DNA from: an uncultured Desulfomonile sp.
Lineage (GTDB): Bacteria > Desulfobacterota > Desulfomonilia > Desulfomonilales > Desulfomonilaceae
DNA: 64,000 nt
Assembly (NCBI GenBank): GCA_903952205.1
Contig: CAJBEZ010000028.1
Location: 1-64,000, forward strand
Reading direction: 5' to 3'
Below, piece by piece: positions 16,977 through 26,166 of this stretch. A program made the translations under genes and the position numbers. The notes beneath the pieces were generated by a model. It did no database searches. It saw only the letters and a program-made list of their open reading frames with translations, and was not told where the DNA came from. The stretch's first letter is position 1. Every line of letters begins with the position of its first letter.

Positions 16977-17885
16977 CTAGTTTATGGCTTTGCGCAAACT
17001 GCTATCAACATGGTTTATGAATGCGGAACAAAGAGGTGAGGATTGCCGGTTTTTTCGTTGGATCAGATAAAGCGACCGTTCAAATTTTATGTTACGGATT
17101 TTTATTGCTACAAGCGTTCCCCTCAATAACTCGTCACTAACCGCTCGCGCTGATATTATGGATGCGCCTAACCCGTCCTTGACGCTCTGTTTTACAGACT
17201 CCGTGCTTCCCATTTCAGCGACCACGTTTAAATGGCCGATGTTTAATCCATGTTCTTCCATGACCTGTTTGGTGACCATCCGGGTCCCGGAGCCCGCCTC
17301 TCGAAGAACAAAAGGTTCCTGAGCCAGTTCATCGGGTTCTATAATATTATTCTCCACCGCCCACCGGTGCTCGGATGAAACCACCAGCATGAGTTCATCA
17401 GAAATAACTTCCTCGAAACTGAGTTTCGGATGGCGCCAACGTGCTCCCACAAGACCAGCGTCAACCCGTCCGTCGGCTACAGCTTCGGCGGTTCCGGAAG
17501 TATCTGAAATCTGAAGAGCGATCCGGCCTTCAGGATGAGCGATTTTGAATGACCCTATGATTCTTGGGAGAACATACGTCCCGGGGATTGAACTCGCGGC
17601 GAGATGCAATTGACCCGCAAGCTTGCTCCGAAACTGATCTACGGCCTGAAAAGCCTCATCCCTGGTTTGAACCATACTTTTGGCGTATTGATAGAATACT
17701 CGCCCGACCGGAGTGGGCAAGACTTCTCCCTTGAATCGATCCAGAAGTTTCTCACCGAGCATAGTTTCTAAGGCGCGGATATGTTCACTTACCGTCGGTT
17801 GAGCCAAAGACAGCGCTTCTCCCGCGCGGGTGAAGCTTTTCAGTTCAACTATCCTGCAAAAAACTTCCATTCGTTTCAGGTCCAT
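16977..17885 (-). CDS. LysR-family transcriptional regulator
   Basis: A 302-residue LysR regulator: N-terminal winged helix (MEVFCRIVELKSFTRAGEAL, then QPTVSEHIRALE) and a periplasmic-binding-protein-like effector domain (about 90-295) with GREAGSGTR-like sequence (REAGSGTR). The start ATG 17885 has GGAG at good spacing and is preferred to ATG 17900. The sequence resembles the LysR proteins linked to selenium metabolism in deltaproteobacteria, but no selenium gene is near, so the target is unknown. It is divergent from the sigma-54 response regulator gene. Confidence 0.88.
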   Translation of the reverse strand: MDLKRMEVFCRIVELKSFTRAGEALSLAQPTVSEHIRALETMLGEKLLDRFKGEVLPTPVGRVFYQYAKSMVQTRDEAFQAVDQFRSKLAGQLHLAASSIPGTYVLPRIIGSFKIAHPEGRIALQISDTSGTAEAVADGRVDAGLVGARWRHPKLSFEEVISDELMLVVSSEHRWAVENNIIEPDELAQEPFVLREAGSGTRMVTKQVMEEHGLNIGHLNVVAEMGSTESVKQSVKDGLGASIISARAVSDELLRGTLVAIKIRNIKFERSLYLIQRKNRQSSPLCSAFINHVDSSLRKAIN

Positions 17886-18191
17886 GGTTTCACGCTCCAT
17901 GAAAATACTTCTTAACTAGTAGTTGATAGGCGAGATCAAGTCAATCCGTAGACAACGACTTGTTGGCTATAAATAGCAATGTCCTATTTGTTGAACAATT
18001 AATACTGTTTTTCGTTTGAACAGGTAGCCCTCAAATAACCGATTGTAGGCTGTATTTAGCTGCGGATGACGCCAGGCGGTGAAATCTTCTTTCGGCGCAA
18101 CCGTCATTGCGCTATGCTCCTTTTTTCCGTGGGGAAAATAGTGTCGGTCCCGAGCAGTCGTATTTGATTTTTTTTGGAGGTTAAGCCGGAA
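17886..18191. promoter_or_regulatory. Divergent control region, LysR gene and response regulator
   Basis: No gene is present here. An inverted repeat GCTAT-AA-ATAGC at 17966-17977 is a candidate LysR site. A possible ribosome site GGAGG lies at 18176-18180 for the rightward gene. I see no sigma-54 promoter in this gap. Confidence 0.35.
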
Positions 18192-19532
18192 ATGGGCACA
18201 ACATTGAACATTCTAATAGTCGACGACGAGGCCAACATCCGGCGCACTCTCTCGCTTTGCCTGGAATCCGACGGGCATCGAACCACCGCTGTGAGCAATC
18301 CTAAAGACGCTTTGTCGGAGGCGTCGCAAAGGTCATTTGACGTGGCGTTTCTTGACTTGCGACTAGGATCGGATAATGGATTAGACTTGATTCAGCCTTT
18401 GCTCGCTTCCTCTCCATGGCTGAAAATCATTATCATCACGGCATATTCCTCTATCGAAACTGCAGTGGAGGCCACGCGCAGAGGAGCCTCGGATTACATT
18501 CCAAAGCCTTTTACGCCTGCGCAGGTCCGGCTTGCCGTTGAGAAAGTGGCTCGGGTCAGGACCCTGGAGCAAAGACTATCTTCATTACAGGAAGAACTGG
18601 GCAGGACCATTCCGGAGATAGACTTTTCGAGCGCCAACCCGACTATGCAGAGGGCAATAACTCTGGCCGGGAAAGTCGCTCCCACAGAAGCTTCGGTACT
18701 CATTCGAGGGGAGAGTGGAACAGGAAAGACTATGTTGGCCCGCCAGATTCACTATTGGAGTGACAGAGCGTCAAAACCTTTCGGCGTCATTTCATGTCCG
18801 ACCCTTTCCCCTGAACTTATGGAAAGTGAATTGTTCGGGCATGTAAAGGGGGCCTTTACTGGAGCTATTAGAGACAATCCAGGCCGAATAGCGTTTTGTG
18901 AAAACGGAACCCTTTTCCTGGATGAAATAAGCGAACTTCCTCTACCTGTTCAACCAAAACTCCTGCGGTTCCTGCAGGACAGAGAATACGAGCAAATGGG
19001 ATCGCACAAGACAAGAAAGTCAAACGTCAGAATAATATCAGCCACCAACATAGACTTGGAGCAAGCGGTAGAAACGGCAAGATTCAGGGAGGACCTGCTC
19101 TATCGTCTAAATGTGATTCAGGTAGAAATTCCGCCATTGAGAGACAGACCTCAAGACATTGTGGCTCTAGCCGAGAAGTTACTAACTTTTTTCAGCCATA
19201 AATACCATCGTCCCTTGAACGGATTTACCAACGAGGCATTGACCTCCCTTCAGGAATATTCATGGCCGGGCAACGTGAGGGAACTCAGAAATATTGTCGA
19301 GCGGGCTGCTATACTTTGCCCAAACGACTTGGTCGACTCAGAATATTTACCGAACAAGATGATTTCCTGTGACCCCGTCATGAGAATAGGGGACCCCGTA
19401 AGCTTGAGTAGAATTGAGGAAGAGCATATCCGAAGAGTGCTGGCTGGAAGCAAATCATTTCAGGAAGCCGCTGATACACTCGGTATAGATCAGGCGACGC
19501 TTTGGCGGCGTAGAAAGCAATATGGAATCTAG
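18192..19532 (+). CDS. NtrC-family sigma-54 response regulator
   Basis: A 446-residue activator: receiver (about 5-115) with Asp55 in FLDLRLG and a KPF motif; AAA+ domain with Walker A GESGTGKT, the intact sigma-54 contact loop GAFTGA and Walker B LFLDEISEL; and a Fis-type helix-turn-helix (FQEAADTLGIDQATLWRRR). The ATG at 18192 sits 11 bases after GGAGG; a TTG at 18174 is less likely. The layout, followed by a KinB-like kinase, resembles AlgB/KinB. The gap before the kinase gene has a -24/-12 promoter, so this regulator probably activates the kinase-kdp operon. Confidence 0.92.
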   Translation: MGTTLNILIVDDEANIRRTLSLCLESDGHRTTAVSNPKDALSEASQRSFDVAFLDLRLGSDNGLDLIQPLLASSPWLKIIIITAYSSIETAVEATRRGASDYIPKPFTPAQVRLAVEKVARVRTLEQRLSSLQEELGRTIPEIDFSSANPTMQRAITLAGKVAPTEASVLIRGESGTGKTMLARQIHYWSDRASKPFGVISCPTLSPELMESELFGHVKGAFTGAIRDNPGRIAFCENGTLFLDEISELPLPVQPKLLRFLQDREYEQMGSHKTRKSNVRIISATNIDLEQAVETARFREDLLYRLNVIQVEIPPLRDRPQDIVALAEKLLTFFSHKYHRPLNGFTNEALTSLQEYSWPGNVRELRNIVERAAILCPNDLVDSEYLPNKMISCDPVMRIGDPVSLSRIEEEHIRRVLAGSKSFQEAADTLGIDQATLWRRRKQYGI

Positions 19533-19684
19533 ATCAATAAGATCAGATTTCGGTTACGTTAATTGAGTCTCTCCATCTTGCGTAATGCAAGGTCCGTTTA
19601 GCCGACCCTGTGCAAATCTCAATCCAGCAGAATAAACTGACGCCTCAACATATTGTAATCACACCATAACTTCTATTAGAGCTT

Positions 19685-19700
19685 TGGCGCCATACTTGCC
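19685..19700 (+). promoter_or_regulatory. Candidate sigma-54 promoter of the kinase-kdp operon
   Basis: TGGCGCC, four bases, TTGCC: GG and GC are ten bases apart as required, with moderate matches elsewhere. The predicted start near 19711 would leave a very short leader, with AAGGAGG almost at its 5' end and the ATG at 19726. Confidence 0.5.
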
Positions 19701-19725
19701 TGTCATGATTCAAGGAGGAATCAGC

Positions 19726-21573
19726 ATGCTTGGAATTAGGCAGAAGCTGTCTCTTGGGTTCGGAGGATTGCTGGCCGTAATTGTGATGATCGGTCTGGAG
19801 AGTGTCTCGTTGCTCTCCGAACTCGGAGGCTCAATAGATGTGATCCTTAGGGAGAATTATCGCAGCGTGATCGCAAGTCAAGAAATGAAGGAGGCGCTGG
19901 AGCGAATGGACAGCGGAATGCTGTTCACTCTTCTGGGCTATCAGAGAGAAGGTCTCGATCTCATAACCGAAAACAAGACCGTTTTTTTGAAGGCTATGAA
20001 GTCCGAACTTGAAAATATTACTATTCCGGGGGAGCAAGAGAAGGCGATTCATATTCGAAGTCTTTTCAACCAATATGAAGAAACGATTGAATCGGTGACT
20101 CAGCCGGAGCTACCCCATAAGGTAAGAATGGAAGCGTACTTCCAAAAGATTTTACCTTTGTTCCAATCAATAAAAACAACCGCTGACGAAATACTGAACA
20201 TAAACCAACAAAACATGAGTGACGCCAACCAAGAGGCTCGGATAAAGTCTCAGGCCGCTCGGCAACGCATGATGATACTGCTCGTAGTGGGTGTTTTGTT
20301 TGCGGCGCTTTTTATGCTTCTTACCGAAAAGTGGATTCTTAAACCTTTAGCCGGTTTGACCTTGTCGGCCCAGGAAATTAAGTCCGGAAACCTCGATTTG
20401 TACATTCTTTCCCGCTCCAGAGATGAGATAGGAACTCTCGCCGAAGCTTTCAATGAAATGGCCGCAGGCCTTAGAGAGTCACGACGTGTTGATAGGGCAA
20501 ATTGGAGCCACATGAAACGATCCACTGAACTGGCCTTTAAGGTCTTGCCGGAAGCTGTGGCTATAGTGGATGCAGAGGGAGTCGTGCAAATTGTAAGCGA
20601 CACTGCAACAGAGGTGTTCGGTATGCTCCCCAAGGAAAATATCAACAATCCAAACTTCCACGAAATGGTTGAACTCTTCAACGAAGCGATTAGCACCGGA
20701 CTTCCCGCAGAAACCAATAAAGGGACGTATCTGATTCAGAGATTTGTTAACGGTAAAGAATTTTATTTTCGCCCCAAGGTGGTTCCTGTTTTAGACACTG
20801 ATCGGAATCCGACCGGCGTGATAATCTTGTTGACGGATGTCACGCTGGAAAGGGAACAAAACGAGATAAAAAGGGGGCTGGTTTCAACGGTATCTCACCA
20901 GCTCAAAACACCACTGACGTCGATTCGGATGTCGATTCATCTGTTACTCGAAGAAAAAATTGGGGCGCTAACGGAAAAACAGGCTGAACTCTTGGTTGCG
21001 GCTAGGGAGGAAAGCGATCGCCTGCACACAATCCTGGAGAGATTGCTCAGTATAAGCCGAATAGAATCCGGAAAAAACAACATGGAACTCAAGAGCGTTA
21101 GGCCTTACGAATTGGTTTTTGAATCAGTCGAACCCTTTCGTAGTTCGGCTGTGGACAGAGGACTCACACTGGAAATCCAATTGCCCAACGACCTGCCCGA
21201 GGTATCGGCAGACCCGGTGATGGTTTCACAGGTATTTGCCAATTTAGTTTCTAATGCATTGAAATATACTAGTCCCGGCGGTCTGATTCGTGTATTCGCC
21301 CAGACCGCCGATGATTTTGTGCAGTTTTCCGTCTCGGACACTGGAATGGGTATCCCTGCCCAATACCTCAAAAAGATACTGGAACATTTTTTCCGAGTCC
21401 CGGGGCAAACCATAGAATCAGGGTTAGGTTTAGGACTTTCAATTGTTCAGGAGATCGTGGAGGCTCATGGAGGAACGATCTCCGTTGAAAGTCTTGAGTC
21501 TGAAGGAAGCGTTTTTGCGTTTACTTTAAGACGCTATGATAGAACCTTTGAGGAGGAAGCAAAGTATGATTGA
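19726..21573 (+). CDS. KinB-like membrane sensor histidine kinase
   Basis: A 615-residue kinase. TM1 (about 8-28), a periplasmic four-helix region (about 30-180), TM2 (about 182-202), HAMP (about 205-255), PAS (about 265-385), HisKA with His391 in VSHQLKTPLTS, and HATPase (NLVSNALKY; DTGMGI; GLGLGLS). Start ATG 19726 has a strong AAGGAGG; upstream starts in frame lie inside the putative promoter. The gene overlaps the small ORF and kdpF region by eight bases, so the kinase is in the kdp operon. The architecture resembles KinB rather than KdpD. I infer it and the upstream regulator replace KdpD/KdpE. Confidence 0.9.
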   Translation: MLGIRQKLSLGFGGLLAVIVMIGLESVSLLSELGGSIDVILRENYRSVIASQEMKEALERMDSGMLFTLLGYQREGLDLITENKTVFLKAMKSELENITIPGEQEKAIHIRSLFNQYEETIESVTQPELPHKVRMEAYFQKILPLFQSIKTTADEILNINQQNMSDANQEARIKSQAARQRMMILLVVGVLFAALFMLLTEKWILKPLAGLTLSAQEIKSGNLDLYILSRSRDEIGTLAEAFNEMAAGLRESRRVDRANWSHMKRSTELAFKVLPEAVAIVDAEGVVQIVSDTATEVFGMLPKENINNPNFHEMVELFNEAISTGLPAETNKGTYLIQRFVNGKEFYFRPKVVPVLDTDRNPTGVIILLTDVTLEREQNEIKRGLVSTVSHQLKTPLTSIRMSIHLLLEEKIGALTEKQAELLVAAREESDRLHTILERLLSISRIESGKNNMELKSVRPYELVFESVEPFRSSAVDRGLTLEIQLPNDLPEVSADPVMVSQVFANLVSNALKYTSPGGLIRVFAQTADDFVQFSVSDTGMGIPAQYLKKILEHFFRVPGQTIESGLGLGLSIVQEIVEAHGGTISVESLESEGSVFAFTLRRYDRTFEEEAKYD

Positions 21574-21649
21574 TTTAATCTTCGTCGTCAGTCTCACAAT
21601 TTTTTTTGGGCTATGCGCTTTATATTGCCTCGCATGGGAAAGGATCTAA
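21566..21649 (+). CDS. 27-residue membrane peptide before kdpF
   Basis: ATG at 21566 overlaps the kinase 3' end and has AGGAGG nine bases before it. The peptide starts MIDLIFVVSLTIFFGLCALY and ends CLAWERI: one transmembrane helix with a short charged end. Similar tiny proteins preceding kdpF or kdpA occur in other bacteria; I infer a small Kdp-associated subunit. Confidence 0.7.
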   Translation: MIDLIFVVSLTIFFGLCALYCLAWERI

Positions 21650-21652
21650 ACC

Positions 21653-21736
21653 ATGTTCGATATAATTGTCGGCTTCATAGGCGTGATTCTCATCGTGTAC
21701 CTATTTGTAACGGTTCTAAGGCCTGAGAAGTTCTGA
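21653..21736 (+). CDS. kdpF: KdpF, small subunit of the K+ pump
   Basis: A 27-residue single-helix peptide (MFDIIVGFIGVILIVYLFV) ending LRPEKF, the hallmark of KdpF. KdpF stabilises the KdpABC complex in the inner membrane. It lies three bases after the preceding peptide and 14 before kdpA. Confidence 0.9.
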   Translation: MFDIIVGFIGVILIVYLFVTVLRPEKF

Positions 21737-21750
21737 AGAGGTAAAGCATC

Positions 21751-23529
21751 ATGGACCATTTCGGATGGATACAATTAACGCTGTTTGTTGGTATTTTGCT
21801 CGTTCTTACCAAGCCGATGGGGGTCTACTTGACCAAGGTCCTGGATGTTGAGGGTAAGACTTTTTTGGACCTTGCAATTGGACCTGTGGAGCGGTTTTTT
21901 TATTCTTTGCTGGGTATTGATCCTAAAAAGGAACAGGACTGGAAACAGTATTCGTTTTCCTTGATTTCTTTTAGCCTTGTAGGAACATTGTTTACCTATG
22001 CGATCCTTCGATTACAACATCTACTGCCATTGAATCCTCAAGGATTCGGCCCCGTTTCCGGTCAGCTTTCTTTCAATACGGCCATAAGTTTTGCCACGAA
22101 CACAAACTGGCAAAACTATGCCGGTGAATCAACCATGTCGTACCTATCACAAATGGTAGGGCTGACATTCCATAATTTTGCCTCCGCAGCCACAGGAATA
22201 GCTGTCGCCGCTGCACTCGCACGAGGCGTTGCAAGGAATTCCGCCAAGACCATCGGCAACTTTTGGACGGATGTGATTCGTACAATCCTCTATGTTCTTT
22301 TACCTATTTGTCTTGTATACGCCTTGCTTCTAGTGTCTCAAGGGATGATCCAAAACTTTAATCCATACGCAAAAGTTGAGGTAGTCGCCCCTTATGCCTC
22401 CCCTGTCCCAGGAAAAGACGCTGAAGGCCGACAGTCGCCGCCACAGAGAAAAGTCGAAACTCAGACCATCGTTCAAGGCCCTATGGCTTCTCAGGTGGCC
22501 ATAAAAATGTTGGGAACAAATGGTGGTGGTTTTACCAACGCCAATGCGGCTCACCCTTATGAGAACCCAACACCTCTTTCCAATTTTCTGCAAATGCTGT
22601 CTATTTTCTTAATACCCAGCGGATTGACGTACTATCTGGGACGGGTTGTCAAGGACCAGCGACACGGTTGGGCCGTATGGAGCGCTATGGCTGCAATCTT
22701 CCTGGTCGGATTCCTCATCTGTTGGTGGGCTGAAAGCACTGGTAATCCACACATGCACGCTCTAGGAATCGACGCTGCGTCTGGGAACATGGAGGGCAAA
22801 GAGACACGTTTCGGAATTTTTAATTCAGCTCTTTTCGCCACTGTAACTACCGACGCTTCGTGTGGGGCGGTTAACTCCATGCACGATTCCTTTACTCCCT
22901 TGGGCGGCCTGGTTCCTTTGCTCAATATACAGTTGGGAGAAGTAATCTTTGGCGGTGTTGGCGCAGGATTGTATGGCATGATCGTCTTTGTTGTGCTTGC
23001 TGTATTTCTTGCCGGTCTGATGATTGGAAAAACCCCGGAATACCTTGGCAAAAAGATAGAAGCCTACGACGTCAAAGCTAGCGTCATGTTTATCATGGTC
23101 CCTGTCTTGGGTATTCTTGGCTCAACCGCTTGGGCGGCTACAAGCGCCTGGGGCCTTGCTGGTTTAAACAACTCAGGGCCTCACGGCTTCAGCGAGATTC
23201 TGTATGCTTACTCATCCACTACAGGAAATAATGGCAGTGCTTTTGCGGGACTTAACGCCAATACCTGCTGGTATAACATTACCCTGGGAATAGCGATGCT
23301 TCTGGGAAGATTTTTCATGATTATTCCCATACTTGCTCTGGCTGGAAATCTTGCAGGAAAGAAATCTCGCCCTCTTGGTGAGGGTAGTTTCCCCGTGTCC
23401 GGACCGATGTTCACTGTACTTTTGACAGGCACAGTTTTGATAGTTGGCGCATTGACGTTCTTTCCAGCCCTGTCACTTGGACCGATTGTTGAACATTATC
23501 TAATGACTCATTCAAATATATTATTTTAA
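21751..23529 (+). CDS. kdpA: Potassium-transporting ATPase subunit A
   Basis: A 592-residue polytopic protein, the K+-selective channel-like subunit of the high-affinity Kdp pump. Pore-loop signatures include SFATNTNWQNY, GTNGGGFTNANAAHPYENPTP and TTGNNGSAFAGL. The length is slightly above the usual ~560. It sits in the normal order kdpF-A-B-C, with kdpB starting 14 bases later. The pump serves potassium scavenging at low external K+. Confidence 0.97.
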   Translation: MDHFGWIQLTLFVGILLVLTKPMGVYLTKVLDVEGKTFLDLAIGPVERFFYSLLGIDPKKEQDWKQYSFSLISFSLVGTLFTYAILRLQHLLPLNPQGFGPVSGQLSFNTAISFATNTNWQNYAGESTMSYLSQMVGLTFHNFASAATGIAVAAALARGVARNSAKTIGNFWTDVIRTILYVLLPICLVYALLLVSQGMIQNFNPYAKVEVVAPYASPVPGKDAEGRQSPPQRKVETQTIVQGPMASQVAIKMLGTNGGGFTNANAAHPYENPTPLSNFLQMLSIFLIPSGLTYYLGRVVKDQRHGWAVWSAMAAIFLVGFLICWWAESTGNPHMHALGIDAASGNMEGKETRFGIFNSALFATVTTDASCGAVNSMHDSFTPLGGLVPLLNIQLGEVIFGGVGAGLYGMIVFVVLAVFLAGLMIGKTPEYLGKKIEAYDVKASVMFIMVPVLGILGSTAWAATSAWGLAGLNNSGPHGFSEILYAYSSTTGNNGSAFAGLNANTCWYNITLGIAMLLGRFFMIIPILALAGNLAGKKSRPLGEGSFPVSGPMFTVLLTGTVLIVGALTFFPALSLGPIVEHYLMTHSNILF

Positions 23530-23543
23530 GAGGATAAACCAAG

Positions 23544-25568
23544 ATGACAGCGAAAGCGCTTTCAATCTTCGATCGTCAGATATTGAGTCAAGCGGTTGTT
23601 GAATCTTTCAAGAAACTCAACCCAATAACTATGTTGAAAAATCCTGTGATGTTTGTTACCGAAGTCGGGGCGACCATTACCACTGCAAGTATAATTTTCA
23701 AACCAGAGACTGAATCATTAATCTTTGGTTTTCAAATTGCGGCCTGGCTCTGGTTTACCGTGTTATTCGCCAATTTTGCCGAGGCCATGGCTGAAGGGCG
23801 AGGAAAAGCTCAGGCGGACGCTTTGCGCAAGACCCGCACACAGACCATAGCTCATCTCCTACTTAAGCACGGTTTGGCGCAGCAGGATGTCCCGGCGGAT
23901 AAGCTCAGGAAAGGGGATGAGGTGGTAGTTTCCGCCGGGGACATTATACCGGCTGACGGTGAAGTGATTCAAGGGGTCGCGTCTGTTGATGAATCAGCCA
24001 TCACAGGAGAATCTGCGCCGGTGATAAGAGAATCCGGCGGAGACAGGAATTCAGTGACAGGCGGCACGAGAGTTCTGTCGGATTTTCTCATAGTAAGGGT
24101 AACAGCCGACCCGGGGAACAGTTTCCTTGACCACATGATCAGTCTGGTTGAAGGCGCTCAAAGACAGAAGACTCCGAATGAGATAGCGCTCACAATTCTG
24201 CTGGCCGCCTTGACTATAATTTTTCTCGTCGTAATTCTTAGCCTGAAGTTTTTCGGCGCTTATTCCGGAGTCTTCTTTTCAATCACTGTTTTGACAGCTC
24301 TTTTGGTTTGTCTCATACCGACTACGATTGGTGGTCTTTTGAGCGCCGTCGGAATTGCCGGAATTGATCGTCTGGTTCAGACAAATGTGCTCGCGATGAG
24401 TGGACGGGCCGCTGAAGCCGCAGGTGATGTTGATGTGCTGCTATTGGACAAGACCGGAACCATTACCATGGGGAATCGTCAAGCTACCGAATTCATACCG
24501 GCTCATGGCGTCAAAATCGAAGACCTGGCCGACGCTTCTCAATTAGCGTCTCTATCCGACGAAACTCCAGAAGGCAGAAGTATCGTGATCCTGGCAAAAC
24601 AATACGGACTCAGAGCACGAACACTTTCTGAAATGCCGGCCGCCACATTCATCCCCTTCAAAGCGGAAACTCGAATGAGTGGTGTCGACATTGACGGTAA
24701 AAGGATCAGAAAAGGATCGTCCGACGCTGTAATGAAATTCGTGGTAGGGCGCCTGCCCCCTTCGGTCGAAGACGCTGTGGCAAGGGTTACCAGTTCTGGA
24801 GGAACTCCGCTGGTAGTTGCGGAAAACGAAAAAGCAATGGGGGTTATTCATCTCAAGGATGTTGTGAAAGGTGGACTAAAGGACAGATTTGAGCGTTTCC
24901 GCACAATGGGAATAAAAACAATAATGATTACGGGTGACAATCGATTGACTGCGGCCACCATCGCAAGGGAGGCTGGAGTAGACGACTTTCTTGCCGAGGC
25001 CCGACCTGAAGACAAACTGGCGTTGATTCGAAAGGAACAGGCCGCTGGGCATTTGGTGGCAATGACTGGTGACGGCACAAACGACGCCCCGGCGCTCGCT
25101 CAGGCTGACGTTGGGGTTGCCATGAATACTGGGACTCAGGCCGCAAAAGAGGCTGGAAACATGGTAGATCTTGATTCCAACCCTACCAAACTTATTGAGA
25201 TAGTGGAAATTGGCAAACAGATGCTTATGACACGAGGAGCGTTGACAACATTCAGTATCGCGAACGACGCGGCCAAATATTTCGCCATTATCCCTGCAAT
25301 GCTTGTCGCCACTTTCCCAGTAATAGGCCCTCTGAACATTATGCAGCTTCATTCGCCGCAGAGCGCCATCTTGAGCGCAGTCATATTTAATGCGCTCATC
25401 ATTGTCGCTCTTATACCACTTGCGTTACGAGGGGTTCGCTTTCGACCCTTGACCGCCGCAAGGCTATTGCGCCGTAATCTGCTTATTTATGGCCTTGGAG
25501 GACTTGTGGCTCCATTTGTAGGCATAAAACTGATTGATTTGTTTGTCTCGGCCCTGCAACTCGCCTGA
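23544..25568 (+). CDS. kdpB: Potassium-transporting ATPase subunit B (P-type ATPase)
   Basis: A 674-residue P-type ATPase that powers K+ uptake with KdpA. The phosphorylated Asp302 is in [10 protein letters not shown]; the actuator motif TGES is in [10 protein letters not shown], which also holds the regulatory serine of KdpB proteins; the hinge motif [16 protein letters not shown] is intact. Transmembrane helices flank the cytoplasmic domains. It is complete, with no obvious loss of key residues. Confidence 0.97.
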   Translation: MTAKALSIFDRQILSQAVVESFKKLNPITMLKNPVMFVTEVGATITTASIIFKPETESLIFGFQIAAWLWFTVLFANFAEAMAEGRGKAQADALRKTRTQTIAHLLLKHGLAQQDVPADKLRKGDEVVVSAGDIIPADGEVIQGVASVDESAITGESAPVIRESGGDRNSVTGGTRVLSDFLIVRVTADPGNSFLDHMISLVEGAQRQKTPNEIALTILLAALTIIFLVVILSLKFFGAYSGVFFSITVLTALLVCLIPTTIGGLLSAVGIAGIDRLVQTNVLAMSGRAAEAAGDVDVLLLDKTGTITMGNRQATEFIPAHGVKIEDLADASQLASLSDETPEGRSIVILAKQYGLRARTLSEMPAATFIPFKAETRMSGVDIDGKRIRKGSSDAVMKFVVGRLPPSVEDAVARVTSSGGTPLVVAENEKAMGVIHLKDVVKGGLKDRFERFRTMGIKTIMITGDNRLTAATIAREAGVDDFLAEARPEDKLALIRKEQAAGHLVAMTGDGTNDAPALAQADVGVAMNTGTQAAKEAGNMVDLDSNPTKLIEIVEIGKQMLMTRGALTTFSIANDAAKYFAIIPAMLVATFPVIGPLNIMQLHSPQSAILSAVIFNALIIVALIPLALRGVRFRPLTAARLLRRNLLIYGLGGLVAPFVGIKLIDLFVSALQLA

Positions 25569-25584
25569 GATCGGAGAGCTTACA

Positions 25585-26166
25585 ATGAAGAATTTAATGT
25601 CCCAACTTCGAACTGCCCTGGTCGCAACTGTCCTTTTGGCTGTAATCTTATGTGGCGTCTATCCAGCGCTGGTATGGACCATAGCCCAGGCGCTTTTCCC
25701 CGAAAGAGCGAATGGCTCTTTAGTTGTTAAAAATGGCAAGATTGTCGGATCTGAACTTATTGGTCAAAATTTTGCCGGCGCAAAGTATTTTCATTCAAGG
25801 CCATCAATGGCCGGGGAAATGGGATACGACGCTACCAGTTCAGGGGGTAGCAACTTGGGGCCCACCTCTAAGAAATTGATTGATTCGGTGAGAGAGCGTG
25901 TTAAGGCATACAGAGCCGAGAACAACCTGCCGTTGAGCGTTAAGACGCCGGTGGACGCTGTTACCGCCTCAGCCAGCGGTCTTGACCCCCACATTAGTGT
26001 CAGAAACGCCTTATTACAGGCGCCCAGAGTCGCAAAAGATCGAGGCATGGAAGAAAAAGCTGTAGTCGAGAAAATTGAAGCCAACACTCAGGGTAGGGAT
26101 CTCTACATATTGGGGGAACCCAGAGTCAATGTGCTAAACGTTAATTTGTCACTTGACGCGAGGTGA
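25585..26166 (+). CDS. kdpC: Potassium-transporting ATPase subunit C
   Basis: A 193-residue inner-membrane protein with one N-terminal helix (VATVLLAVILCGVYPALVW) and a periplasmic domain with the KdpC signatures FHSRPS, SGGSNLGPTS, PVDAVTASASGLDPHIS and VNVLNVNLSL. I chose ATG 25585 (with CGGAGAG upstream) rather than an in-frame start inside kdpB. Its stop overlaps the GTG start of the next gene. Confidence 0.95.
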   Translation: MKNLMSQLRTALVATVLLAVILCGVYPALVWTIAQALFPERANGSLVVKNGKIVGSELIGQNFAGAKYFHSRPSMAGEMGYDATSSGGSNLGPTSKKLIDSVRERVKAYRAENNLPLSVKTPVDAVTASASGLDPHISVRNALLQAPRVAKDRGMEEKAVVEKIEANTQGRDLYILGEPRVNVLNVNLSLDAR

